Shown: positions 46,724 through 56,904 of the stretch, piece after piece
How the letters are laid out: the number at the start of each line of letters is the position of its first letter
Numbering within the stretch: the stretch's first letter is position 1
Origin: Hanleya hanleyi
Lineage: Eukaryota; Mollusca; Polyplacophora; Lepidopleurida; Hanleyidae
Assembly: GCA_036873755.1 (NCBI GenBank)
Contig: JAVTVY010039269.1
Location: forward strand, 62,001-126,000
Length of the DNA stretch: 64,000 nt
Reading direction: 5' to 3'
Made by a program: the position numbers and the translations under genes
The notes under the pieces: model-generated
Database searches by the model: none
What the model was told of the DNA's origin: nothing
Seen by the model: only the letters and a program-made list of their open reading frames with translations

Positions 46724-47650
46724 AGACTTTGACTACAGGGAGAAACAGCAGGGTAACTGCTGGTGCTCTCAAAATGATTGGCTTGCTGGTGCGACCCAGT
46801 GAAATGCAACACCGGAGAACAGCGAAGCAGAAAGAGAATGTGTTGCCGTAATCATGCTTACTGGAATTACTTTCCCGTTGTTCCCAGACATGCCAGAAAT
46901 GCCAAGTCAATCAAAAGATGTAAGCAGCACAAGGGCTGGTACTCCTGCACCCGAAGTTACAACAGTCCGCACTGACATGTCTGCCCCTGTAGGTTCTCAG
47001 CTGGAAAACATATTCGTATATGTTTCGGGGCAGTGACCGGCTTGGTCATAGTGCTAATCGTGATAGCAGGGTCCTGCTGTAGGAATCGACAATTGGGTCA
47101 CAGAAATGATAATTTGAATGGGAGTGTGGCAAATGGTCATACTACCATCAACGCAAATGGATCAGCAGAAGTCCCACCAAGTCCGTTACAAGATACAGAA
47201 GCAGATACAAGATACAGAAACAACAGTCGAGGCCCTAATGGCAATGTACCCAGATTCACTACAAGAATCTGATCCCAGTCATCGAACTGCACGGGTGCTC
47301 CAAGGTACCGCAGCCCTGCTTAATCGCGTGGTCACCAACGATCGAGAAGAGAACAGACAGCCTTTCATTACTTCAAAATCCTCTGGTGAATGTGATACCC
47401 TGGCTGCACCTTTTTCTAACCCTGTGCCTCCTACTGTCATTATAAAAATGCTGCTTCAAATAGCACAGTGTCGGTCCAGTGTGGTGACGAAAACATCACA
47501 ACAGAGATGGGGAACTACCATGCTACGAAGGTACACAAGGAGCGCGATGAGAAAGTAGATACCATCGGGTGATGGTCTTCACCGCGAGAGCGTGGTGATG
47601 GGAGGGCCGGCTCTGTGTACAATGGTGTTGAATGTGACGGCGAAATTCTG
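46724..47650 (+). pseudogene. TNF-receptor-like relic, copy 4 (5'-truncated)
   Basis: Starts abruptly inside the last cysteine-rich domain (FDYREKQQGNCWCSQND). It continues with the same +1 disruption before KCNTGE, a Thr/Pro-rich stalk, a membrane span (TGLVIVLIVIAGSCC, frame 47033-47272) and a cytoplasmic tail in the 47118-47558 frame. The ectodomain upstream of 46724 is absent; a GGCGAGA string at the joint resembles the repeat at 2845. Damage shared with copies 1 and 2 confirms common descent. Confidence 0.65.
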
Positions 47651-48055
47651 AAGAGCAAATAACTGAGAACAGACACTGATCAGACATATGAGAAAGAAGT
47701 CGTAGATACAGATCAAATGGAACTTAAAAGACTTCTTTGATGTGCAAGTAGCCTACGTAGGACTAAACTAGGCCTCAGACAATGCTACCTGATTATCAGA
47801 ATTAAAGGAACACACAGCCCAGTTTTATCATGTTTATACAGGTACTCAGCGATGTGTAATATATGTACTTGCCATAATAATGTAAATGTGAAATCGCTGA
47901 TATTCCATCAACTTTACAAACCGGACAGATTCCATCCATGTATCAAACCTGACAGGAGATACATACCAGTATGGGGGTAATGAACTGTGTGGATATTATT
48001 AAACTGCTAGTCATATACTATGCACGAGGCATGTACAAACACTTCTTGAAGAGAC

Positions 48056-48300
48056 GAATAACCATGATAACTGTGGACGTGGTATAGAGAAGAGAATAAC
48101 CATGATAACTGTGGACGTGGTACAGAGAAGAGAATAACCATGATAACTGTGGACGTGGTATAGAGAAGAGAATAACCATGATAACTGTGGACGTGGTACA
48201 GAGAAGAGAATAACCATGATAACTGTGGACGTGGTATAGAGAAGAGAATAACCATGATAACTGTGGACGTGGTACAGAGAAGAGAATAACCATTTTACAT
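48056..48300. repeat. 38-bp minisatellite, six full units (U4)
   Basis: GAATAACCATGATAACTGTG plus GACGTGGTAYAGAGAAGA, repeated at 48056, 48094, 48132, 48170, 48208 and 48246, with a partial seventh. The Y position alternates T, C, T, C, T, C, so the true amplified unit is a 76-bp dimer repeated three times. U1, U2 and U3 have a single unit. Confidence 0.95.
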
Positions 48301-48477
48301 AACATACCTTGAAGTTAGAGTTACGCAAGTTTTGCTCTAAGAAATACGGAGCAGACAACCTTGACTTGCCCTTTATGGGAGACCCATTCACGTGCTGGAT
48401 GCCTTCCGTTAAAGACTACACGAAGGGATACGTATCGCTTCAATAAGTACACGATACAGTTTGATACATCACATGAG

Positions 48478-48970
48478 AGAGAGGGAGATAGAGTATTAAG
48501 AGTTTAACGTCGCGTTCAGCAATAACAGCGTTCCTACTTGGGGCGGACTGGTCACCCACCATTCAACTGTAGGCGCAACCGCTGGTGCATCTACAGATAG
48601 TGCCAAGGGGATAGCCTACTCACCCCGACGCCGAAGAACTGGCATGAATGATACAGATTTCATGAAGCAACAGAAGCGACCATTGGAGTTATGTAACCCG
48701 ATGAAATTTTAGCTGTTGCCGACAGTTGTGAGGGATATTATACATATATAAGTTTATCATTCATTCTCGATCGATACGAATGACCATTTGTCTATAAAAG
48801 TCCGTTATGTGGGATATATCGGTTGACTTTAGGAAAAGAAAAGATAACGAATCCCCTAAGCTGCACTGTGCGACGGGTTAATATGGACAAGTTGTCGTCC
48901 ATGACATCAATTTAAGCGTCATTCAACAACGTCCCTCTATTCATCCCAATCATGATACACTTCGAGTACA
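48478..48970. repeat. Unit segment with truncated retroposon tail, U4
   Basis: Matches 10770-11260 and 31763-32265. Confidence 0.7.
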
Positions 48971-48971
48971 A

Positions 48972-49300
48972 GGGAGAGAATTAAGGTTTAAGGTTCACGA
49001 GACAATGCATACAATAGCCAAGTCTGGGGACAACAATGTATCTAGCCTTTTCAGCGACACAAAGACCCAGACAATAGTTTCCTACATGAAGTATCGACCA
49101 GGTTTAACGTCGCGTTCAGCAATATTTCAGCTATATAGCGACGATCAAACAAAATATGCCAACGTCCTACTGCAAGTACATGCAGACACAAGAACAGGCA
49201 TCAGATCCGACATTCAATATTCAGCCGTCGTCCATAATCGGAAACCCTTTTCCGCACGACAGTTAGCATCAATTCTAAATATACATACAATGAAACTTTA
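48972..49300 (-). mobile_element. Nested retroposon tails, U4
   Basis: Same arrangement as 11262-11600, with a 9-bp deletion (CTTGTGCCT) in the first part. Confidence 0.65.
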
Positions 49301-49334
49301 AGAATTACAACACATATAAGGGAAGTGGGATGTG

Positions 49335-49433
49335 TTGTATCTCAGGTACGCTTTTATTGTACCTGTTCATGTGGCAACTTGGATGACATGATCACACGGC
49401 CCCTAGCACCGGCATAAGCGGTATTAGATACAA
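49335..49433 (+). repeat. Conserved module, U4
   Basis: Near-identical to 11631-11729. Confidence 0.75.
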
Positions 49434-49616
49434 ATCTAGAGAGCTATGATGGAAATACTCTGATAACTCGCATATTGGTAATATACACACACACACGCAC
49501 AAGATGGTTTCCTAAGCGGTCAACCGTTTTTAATGAAGACAGCAAGACACAATAAAGTTCTTTGTATACAATCTTTGTCACTGATCAGTATTTGTTATCC
49601 AAATGAATTTTCAAGT

Positions 49617-49722
49617 CGATTTCGCACTTGATTGTGACTGTTCGGTTGAACAAAATGTGGATGTAGAAGACAAGACGTTCAAACGACCCCTAATCCCGGG
49701 TTAAGCGCAATTAGACGTAAGT
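49617..49722 (+). repeat. Conserved module, diverged copy, U4
   Basis: CGCACTTGATTGTGACTG, AAACGACCCCTAATCCCGGG, TTAAGCGCAATTAGAC. Confidence 0.65.
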
Positions 49723-50157
49723 TACGAAAAGTAGAGTCAGAGATCTTGCAAGATATGATCGTATTTTGCGGTCATTGTACGACATTTTTAACAGAATTTA
49801 TTAAACTCAGGAGGGAGACGTGTGGTATTCAATAATCATTCAACTCGAACCACATCCTGTTCATCGCATTCGGGAAGGTTTAACTCCAAGGAAATGTCTC
49901 TGGGTTTCAGAAAATATTTTTCGTGCATGGTACAAATGTATTCTTATGCCATCGGCGCTCGCGAGCCATGCTCTTGTAAAAATCCATATGAAACGCACGT
50001 TTAATAAAGCTGGTGGCGCGAAGCCCTGGATACAATCCAGCTTCGTGATGGGTGCCTCAATTTTTTTTATATCTTTCCTACTGCAATTCCGATGAGCTGA
50101 TTACAGTCCAATCGATTTTGGAGTCAATAATAGAAATTCGCCGACCTCTACAATACT

Positions 50158-50460
50158 TCAGAGAGAGAGAATTAAGGTTTAACGTCGCGTTCAGCAATAT
50201 TTCAGCAAAATAGCGATGCTCAAACAAAATTTTAAGTACTCAAGACAATAACTTAGTAATTCAACACATTAAAACATACACACATTAAAACTTATGCAAC
50301 AAACCGATTTCTCTCAAATAACCCAAGACACAGTCCTCCCTTACCCGACTAAGAAGATCTTTCAAAGTAGTCGCTCGATAAAAAGAATCTCTGACAGTCT
50401 TAAAATCTACACAGTCGATAAGAATATGTTTCACTGTGATATCTTCGTGGCATGAAAACA
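50158..50460 (-). mobile_element. I-clade LINE 3' end, U4
   Basis: Minus-strand frame with CHEDITVKHILIDC, RATTLKDLLSRVRED and LLHKF, then UTR and the GAATTAAGGTTTAACGTCGC tail. Truncation point is shared with U1-U3. Confidence 0.8.
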
Positions 50461-50519
50461 GAGTTTGGATCAAATACCCGGAAATTGGGTTTTGACCCAA
50501 ATGTTTCACCAAGTTTACC

Positions 50520-50935
50520 GCCTTGTCGGTATGTGAGGTCAAAATTACACCTTCACCAATTGACCTCAAAATTGGTGTGTAAGCATTGGTGTGTAGGTCA
50601 CTGATGACCTCAATATTGATCTAGAAATCGAGGTTCGAAAATTTCGGTGTGACTTCCACCTTGTTACAATGGCACAAAATATAGGCGGACGACATTGTCC
50701 TTTTGATATGTGATGATCCCGTCACCTGTGCGCTGACCAGTGACCTCGACTTTGACCTGCGACCTCAGTTTAAGATATACGATAGTGCTATATGAATGCA
50801 CTATGGCAAATTTTAGTGTTAAGCCGCAGGTCAAAGCCAATGCCCTAGGGCAACGCATAGGTCACGGGGTCACCACGGGGTCAAGGTCATTAACCTATAT
50901 TTTGTGACCTTAGGACAAGGCCGAAGTCACACCGA
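50520..50935. promoter_or_regulatory. AGGTCA half-site-rich block, U4
   Basis: Ten exact AGGTCA/TGACCT hexamers can be counted in about 415 bp, against far fewer than one expected by chance. One pair, AGGTCACTGATGACCT, is an inverted repeat spaced by 4; another, TGACCTCGACTTTGACCT, is a direct repeat spaced by 6. Nuclear receptors bind such half-sites, but a simple-repeat origin is equally possible. Confidence 0.45.
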
Positions 50936-51372
50936 AAATGTTTTACATGATTGTTTTCTTCGACCATAATTCCAAGAATTTCCAATGCTGAAACTTTCAG
51001 GGGCTGTAGACCAGTGGCCCAGTTACTCGTCTGTAAAATTGGTGTGTAAGCATTGGTGTGAGTGAGTAGTCGCCCTTACCTAGTTACAGGTTGTTTACAC
51101 CTGTTCCTGGAGTTTACCTGGATTTTACACTATTCTTTTAGTCCTGTGTCTCTTAAAGCGTTTTATAAGTATTTTTAAACATACTGGAGATATTTTAGTG
51201 GCTCTGTGACACTTTTTAAGACCATTTTATGCTGTTTTTTAGCCAAAAATAGACTTGATGTGTGTGTTTCGTAAATTGCAAATGGCTGCCACTTGGTAAC
51301 AACACCAACAAGAGCACTCGATAGTGTTCTCTACATGATAGGACATTTCTGTGAATAATCTACATCGCCAGT

Positions 51373-51969
51373 ATGGTACCGGGTGTGCACGGATGTCTAC
51401 TTGTGATCTCTCTGACTGTGATTTTGCTTAATGTTCTTCCGTACCATGAGGGCTGGTGTGTGTACGATGGAGTACCCCACTGCCACGATAGCAATGCCAC
51501 TCGGCTGTCGACTAGCATCTCGCTGCAACAGAATGCCGTCTACCAGTACCACAAAGGTCAGTGGATCTCAAATAAGTCGACTAAATAAAGTAGACTGACA
51601 AGCACATTTGGAGGGTCCAGAAGATACAAAAAGTATCTTGCTAGTCATTACCTACTGATACTTATTCTGTCTGGAGATATATCTACGAACCCAGGTCCGA
51701 TCAAGCAACCTTGCGGTGAGTGTAACAAGCCCGTTAAGAGGAACCAACAGGCAATTCAATGTGATATATGTGACGTATGGTTACACAGAAAATGTGTAAA
51801 TATGGATATCCCGACATATCGGAATTATGAAATCGACGAGTGTCTGAACTTCTATTGTGATTTCTGTACTCTACCAAAATTCAGTGATTCTTTCTTCGGC
51901 GACTTATCAAGGAGTGAGACAAATACCAAATCCTCCGGACCCTCGACGCACACATGTACTAAGGGGTAA
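51373..51969 (+). pseudogene. LINE N-terminal frame: hydrophobic leader, 2A-like motif, PHD finger
   Basis: The frame starts MVPGVHGCLLVISLTVILLN, a signal-like hydrophobic leader. It runs to a TAA at 51586 where U3 has TAC, but continues in the same frame through LLILILSGDISTNPGP (2A-like core at 51673-51699) directly into PCGECNK, CDICDVWLHRKC and NFYCDFC. The C-x2-C, C-x2-C, H-x2-C, C-x2-C ligands make a PHD-type zinc finger. 2A-like sequences (consensus D-V/I-E-x-N-P-G-P) cause ribosome skipping and are known from some non-LTR elements; here Ser-Thr stands where Glu-x is usual. An 11-bp deletion relative to U3 near 51926 shifts the frame to the TAA at 51967. Confidence 0.75.
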
Positions 51970-52032
51970 ACAGATCTGGGAAAATACTTTATTATTCTGG
52001 GAACCAAAAAATCTAATGGAAACCATCGATTT

Positions 52033-54186
52033 GTGACTTCTCGGAGTTTTAAAAAATTGAATGAAAAAGAATTCCTGTATGATTTATCTACAATTCCATG
52101 GAACACTATCGAAATATTTGAAGACATCGAGGACAGCTACAATGCATGGAAACTGTTATTTGATGACGTTGTGCAACAGCACTGTCCGTCCAAACGTTTT
52201 AGGGCTTCAAGCAAAAAGCAAGCGAACCCATGGTACACGGATGATATCGATCTTGCTCGCAATGCCCGGGACAAAGCACATATTCAGGCCATCGAGACCA
52301 ACTTGCCTGCTCATTGGAGACTCTATAAAGATCTGAGAAATAAGACGAACAATATGATAAAACATGGAAAGAAGACGTTCTTTACGAGAAGTATTAAAGA
52401 TGCGAAAGGAGACAGTAAAACGTTATGGTCTGTTCTTAAAGACCTGTTACCTAAACGGGAGCTATCGTGTATCACTAGTCTAGATATAGAAGGTAACACT
52501 ATATCAGATCCAACAAGTATGTCTAACATATTTAACTCCTTCTTTGTTGATATTGGTGTCAACCTTGCTAATAGCATTGCTATATCTTCTATGCATTATA
52601 TGTCATACCTTCGCAAATACTTACCCAATCAGACGAAGATATTTTATTTTAATTCTGTATCTGAAAACGATGTTCTTTATTTGCTAAAGAATCTGTCATG
52701 CAAGAAAGCCACTGGCTTAGACAACTATCAAGCTAATTACTTACCATAGCAGCTCCTGCTATTTCTAATAGTTTGACATTCATTTTTAACAAATCGCTTA
52801 GCATGAGAAAATTACCTAATGAATGGAAAAGTGCTAAGGTGAGTGCTGTGTTCAAGAAAGGAAGCAAAATGGATCGCCCAATCTCTATACTCCCCGTACT
52901 GTCTAAAGTTCTTGAGCGTCTGGTACATTGTCAGCTTTATGAGTACCTTTCAGCGAACAGCTTCTTGAACACAGCACAGTCTGGTTTTCGTAACGGTCGA
53001 TCGACGGAAACTAGTCTGTTGAAAGTAACTGAAAACCTGACTGAGGCTATGAATAAACGAAAGATTGTAGGCCTTGTATCCCTCGACCTGAGGAAAGCAT
53101 TTGACACAGTGAACCACTCCATCCTGCTAGACAAACTTTATTACTATGGGGTGACAGATCTGGCACTAAATTGGTTCCAAAACTACCTGTCTGACAGAAT
53201 TCAGTATACTGTCGTGAACGGGATGGAGTCCGATCCTTTAATTGTTAACACGGGCGTACCACAGGGCTCGATCCTTGGTCCGCTACTCTTTGTTATTTAT
53301 GTAAATGACTTATCTTCCTGTTTTTCGTCTGCCCAAGTAAACATGTATGCTGACGACACTACTTTTTATTATGCAAACGATGACTTCAGCAATATCAAAT
53401 CAGTTTTACAATCTGAATTATTCAAAATATATGAATGGCTGAAGGCGAACAAACTATCACTACACACAGGGAAAACTAATTGTATGATTGTCTGTAGCAG
53501 TGCTAAGAGACTCAGGATGCCAAACCAAGATCTTAGCTTAATTGTTAACAATGAAAGCATCTCCCAAGTTGAAAACCTGGAATATCTTGGTATTGTTCTA
53601 GACCAAAACCTCAAATTTAAGGATCATTTTGACAAAATGGTGAAAAAATTAAACAGATCGATTGGCGTCCTGAAAAGAGTATCTCCTTACATTGATATCA
53701 ATACGTGCAAAATCTTATTTCAATCCTTGGTACTCCCTCACTTTGACTATTGTTCAAATGTGTGGGGAAATTCTCCGAAAACTTATGTTGCTAGACTCCA
53801 ACGAATCCAAGATCGAGGTATGCGTATTGTGTTTAATAGTCATCCTCGCAGTCATTCCAAGGACTTGCTATCTGAGCTTAGTTTTATGAGTGTCTATCAA
53901 AGATTAATTTTTAATAAGTGTAATTTAATGTGGAAAATTATCCATGATCGTGCTCCCAAGCATCTAGTAGATCAGTTTTCTCTTGTGTCGTCAAAATCAT
54001 CATACGGCACAAGATCTAGTACAAAACTTGACGTTTACGCAGATGTGTGTCACCATAATTCTTTTAAATATAATGGTACAAGGGCATGGAATGACCTGCC
54101 ACTCGACATCCAAAATTCAGGAACATTCCAATGCTTCAAACGCAAATGTAGTAGATGTTTTATCCAGCGTCCCTTTGTTTATGTAG
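52033..54186 (+). pseudogene. CR1-like reverse transcriptase (two frames, U4)
   Basis: The first frame, 52033-52749, is the linker and start of the domain. A one-base deletion near 52732 shifts it, and the second frame resumes by 52773. The second frame shows LDLRKAFDTVNH (catalytic Asp at its residue 105), GVPQGSILGPLLF (163-173), MYADDTTFYY (YADD at 192-195), LGIVLDQNLKF and the thumb region. A 12-bp in-frame deletion removes PGNY of the PGNYxPIS motif, and a 2-bp deletion near 54153 replaces the natural ending (VPLFM, stop at 54184) with an extension to 54251. Upstream, RFVTSRSFKKLNEKEF is the segment that normally follows the endonuclease. Catalytic residues are intact, but the protein cannot be made whole. 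Confidence 0.9.
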
Positions 54187-54419
54187 CGCTTTATACGTGT
54201 GTTGTTGCGACTACAGCCATATGTTTTAAGTGTGGTATTATTGTCTCATGATGTGGTGTGTCTTCTTAATATGTATCATTTTATGCCTTATTCTTGTTAT
54301 ATTCGTATTTATATTAATATGTTATTTTAATCCATTTTATTTGTTGACGGCTCCATTGTAAAACAGTCCTATTGTGACTGACCATGGATTCCAATAAAAA
54401 CCTAAAACCTAAACCTAAA

Positions 54420-55270
54420 TCGCAAGAGAATCCGTTAGAAATTATAAATATATGAATGGAGATTACCAGAGCAAATCGTGCTATTCATTTTATGTTGTCA
54501 TTGATGGTTTAATGGAGCGCGTTTTCCGGCCATATATCCATTAAAGATGAAGGTTAGCCATTATCTAAAGGTCAGCGGTTAGGGTTCAACATCCGTTTCT
54601 GTACACACACAGGATGGTATCGGCAGAAAAAATATGAATTTGAAGTTATTTGATAGAATATCATACGAGTTTCATTTTGAGCTAATTTTCGCAATCTTCT
54701 GTGCCGCGTATCATGGGAAAATTCAAAATGGTGACATTGAATCAACGTTTTGATGGTTTTATCTCAAGTTCTACATTTTTATTGCCTGACAATGGGTTAA
54801 CTAATTTATATCGCCGGAAATAATCAGTCTGCATCATATTTAAGTTTTGGAGATATCCATCCGAGCAGAAATTTGAAAATGGCTACCAATCGCGTGTTGG
54901 TGTGTCTCTGTATGATATGTTTAGGAATGCGAAGCGAATATTATGAATTATGAAACTTGTCACAGAGAGCATGCCTGTGCAACTAGTTCTGAATATAGCC
55001 TAAAGCCATCGCATGTATGCATTATGTAGGTCTATTTATAATAGTGTGGAAATGGAACATTACTTTAGTGAGACGATATATTACATTTGCTTGGAAGGAT
55101 ATAAATATAGTTTCTGGGTTAACAACTTGAATGAAACGATGTTATACAAAATAAGGTTCTCTTCCCACCCAGTTACTTGTTAAAACACTGATTGAATTGA
55201 AAGATTACATTTCATAAACGGTAGCGGAGGTTAACAATTGTCTAGAATATATTGACCATGTGGAGACCTA
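54420..55270. repeat. Unit segment upstream of KDZ relic, U4
   Basis: Collinear with 37709-38560. No intact frame; a 60-bp deletion removes the CTGATTCGTCGTGTAGGCGA part present in U1-U3. Confidence 0.65.
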
Positions 55271-55271
55271 G

Positions 55272-55551
55272 GTCTGCATGCATACTGTTTGAACCGTGAG
55301 CCACAATTTTTCCGTCGTACACGGTTCTTGGTTGACAGGCATCACTGAAAAAATCACAAATGTGCACCTGGTTATGTTCTCGATAAATATCCCCATTATT
55401 CTACCATAAACAGTCAGATGGTGGAACAGTGTAATGCATCAATAAAGAAGTTGAGTTCACTATCATATATGAACCACGAAAACTTCATGGACAGTCTTAT
55501 TTTCTTCTTATGGTACACAAACCGAAAGCAAGACAATGTAACTTCTACATA
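55272..55551 (+). pseudogene. KDZ/cysteine-cluster transposase-like fragment, U4
   Basis: Same relic: LHAYCLNREPQFF, then VDRHH followed by TGA in place of the Trp codon, KNHKCAPGYVLDKYP, INSQMVEQCNASIKKL, ending at the shared stop. Broken by the in-frame stop. Confidence 0.6.
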
Positions 55552-56145
55552 GTAAGGAGTCTGAAAAAAGGCACAGCTAGAACATCAATGTATCAACCCT
55601 ATGAGAAGATATAGAACATACCATGATCCTTGAACCCATGATATCTGTATAAAGAGGGAATATCTCAGTCTGATTTGCAGGGAGTATATGAGAAATGTCA
55701 GATGCTTATTTTCAGGCTTGTAGAATGGAAAACTGGCCAGTTTGGCAGTGTTTCAATCAACACTAATTCTAATGGGTGTACATGTAGATTGCCCCTTCCT
55801 CAATATACTACTTTATGTTCAAACTTAAACAAAAGCTTTGCCCCCATGCATTGACCCCTAAGGAGATGACGGGTTACTTCCAACATACATAATTTAAGTG
55901 GGGAGCTATATAATGCGAGGTGTACAAAGTTAGAAAATTGCAATAGTCACCAATTCATCATGTACAAAATCTCCAAATGATATTAGTCTGTAGTGATATA
56001 GTGACTAGTGGGGGCACATTTTGTATAGGGGGTGACTATAGAGCCCTAATGGGGTGAGACTGCTACGTCAAATGGACAGATGGAGGCATGCACCCAGTCT
56101 CACATTTTTGGTATACAGTCTCAAAGATATAGTATGTTATGGTTA

Positions 56146-56904
56146 ATTCAATTCAATTCAATTCTTTATTGCATACACCCATACAAGGCAGTGCAAGGAT
56201 ATAACATATAAATAATAGACAGAGTTCAAGTTCGTAACTGCATGCATTGATAAACATAACCACAGACAGTTCCGCATAAAGACGGAAAATTCTTCGTTCA
56301 TGGGGTATTTTTGGCTTGCATTGTCTACTGGTCTCGACACGCAGTTTATGGTTACTTAGTCTTAAGCGACAGAAGCTTTCCCTATATTTTTTGTTAGTAG
56401 TATGAATTAAATAAGGTTCTATGGCATATTTGCTTTTTATTTGGAGGAAGCTTTTTAACTTAGTGGAGGATTTATTTTCTTCGCTGGTGACAAACAAACT
56501 AATCAAATGGGATGTTACTTTCGCTTTGACATTTTCAATAACAAGACTTCTACTCTGATTGAATTCAATGAGATGCCAGACATTGATTTCTGATGTTAAG
56601 GATTAAACTTTCATGAGCCAGTTTGGCTTGTTTTCCAAGACAAGTGCCTTACTGGATTCATAAGCATGAAACAATAAACGAGTTTGTCGTATATTTTTCA
56701 ACCGATAGGTAAAATTAATAAGATTCAGCATGATATCACAAATAAGGGGATGGCTACCCAGTTCAGCACGTACAACCCAGTTAGATGCATATTTACCTGC
56801 ACCTAAAACATACTTGCACAACTTTATATGTACTGATTCAACATGTAATTTATCACAGTTGCTAATACAGGAGAGGTCAGCCCTCCAGATTTCACTACCA
56901 TATA
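56146..56904 (-). mobile_element. Second LINE family, C-terminal fragment, U4
   Basis: Same insertion, at the same site and orientation as 29349-30291, with about 180 bp internally deleted and the (GAATT)n tail one repeat longer. Minus-strand frames read CKYVLGAGKYASNWVVRAEL and SFCRLRLSNHKLRVETSR (frame 56153-56506). Confidence 0.8.

Larger units (their letters stand above)
51040..54419 (+). mobile_element. CR1-like LINE with 2A-like motif, PHD finger and no endonuclease (U4)
   Basis: The whole insertion is delimited by comparison with the empty sites in U1 and U2. Left flank CTGTAAAAT, right flank CGCAAGAGAATCC. The first 22 bp repeat host sequence found at 50573-50594. Then come a 5' UTR with few ORFs, the N-terminal frame (from 51373), the reverse transcriptase (52033-54186), a 3' UTR, AATAAA at 54393 and a CCTAAA-type terminal repeat. 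The reverse transcriptase and non-poly(A) tail point to the CR1/L2 group. It is inactivated by several small lesions, and its endonuclease was already missing before duplication. Confidence 0.9.

Noticed and set aside
48056..48300. CRISPR-like array of 38-bp repeats
   Set aside because: Repeats are contiguous with no spacers, and the setting is eukaryotic. It is a minisatellite.
48007..48391. Long minus-strand ORFs with repeated VILFSVPRPQLSW-like peptides
   Set aside because: The 38-bp period is not a multiple of three, so the same peptide appears in all three frames. They are open by chance of composition.
51673..51699. 2A-like motif as evidence of a virus
   Set aside because: It is in frame with a LINE leader and PHD finger and next to a CR1-like reverse transcriptase; no viral genes are present.
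54399..54420. Telomere-like CCTAAA repeats (also 37688-37708)
   Set aside because: They sit directly after AATAAA at the end of the LINE 3' UTR in both copies and are its terminal repeat.
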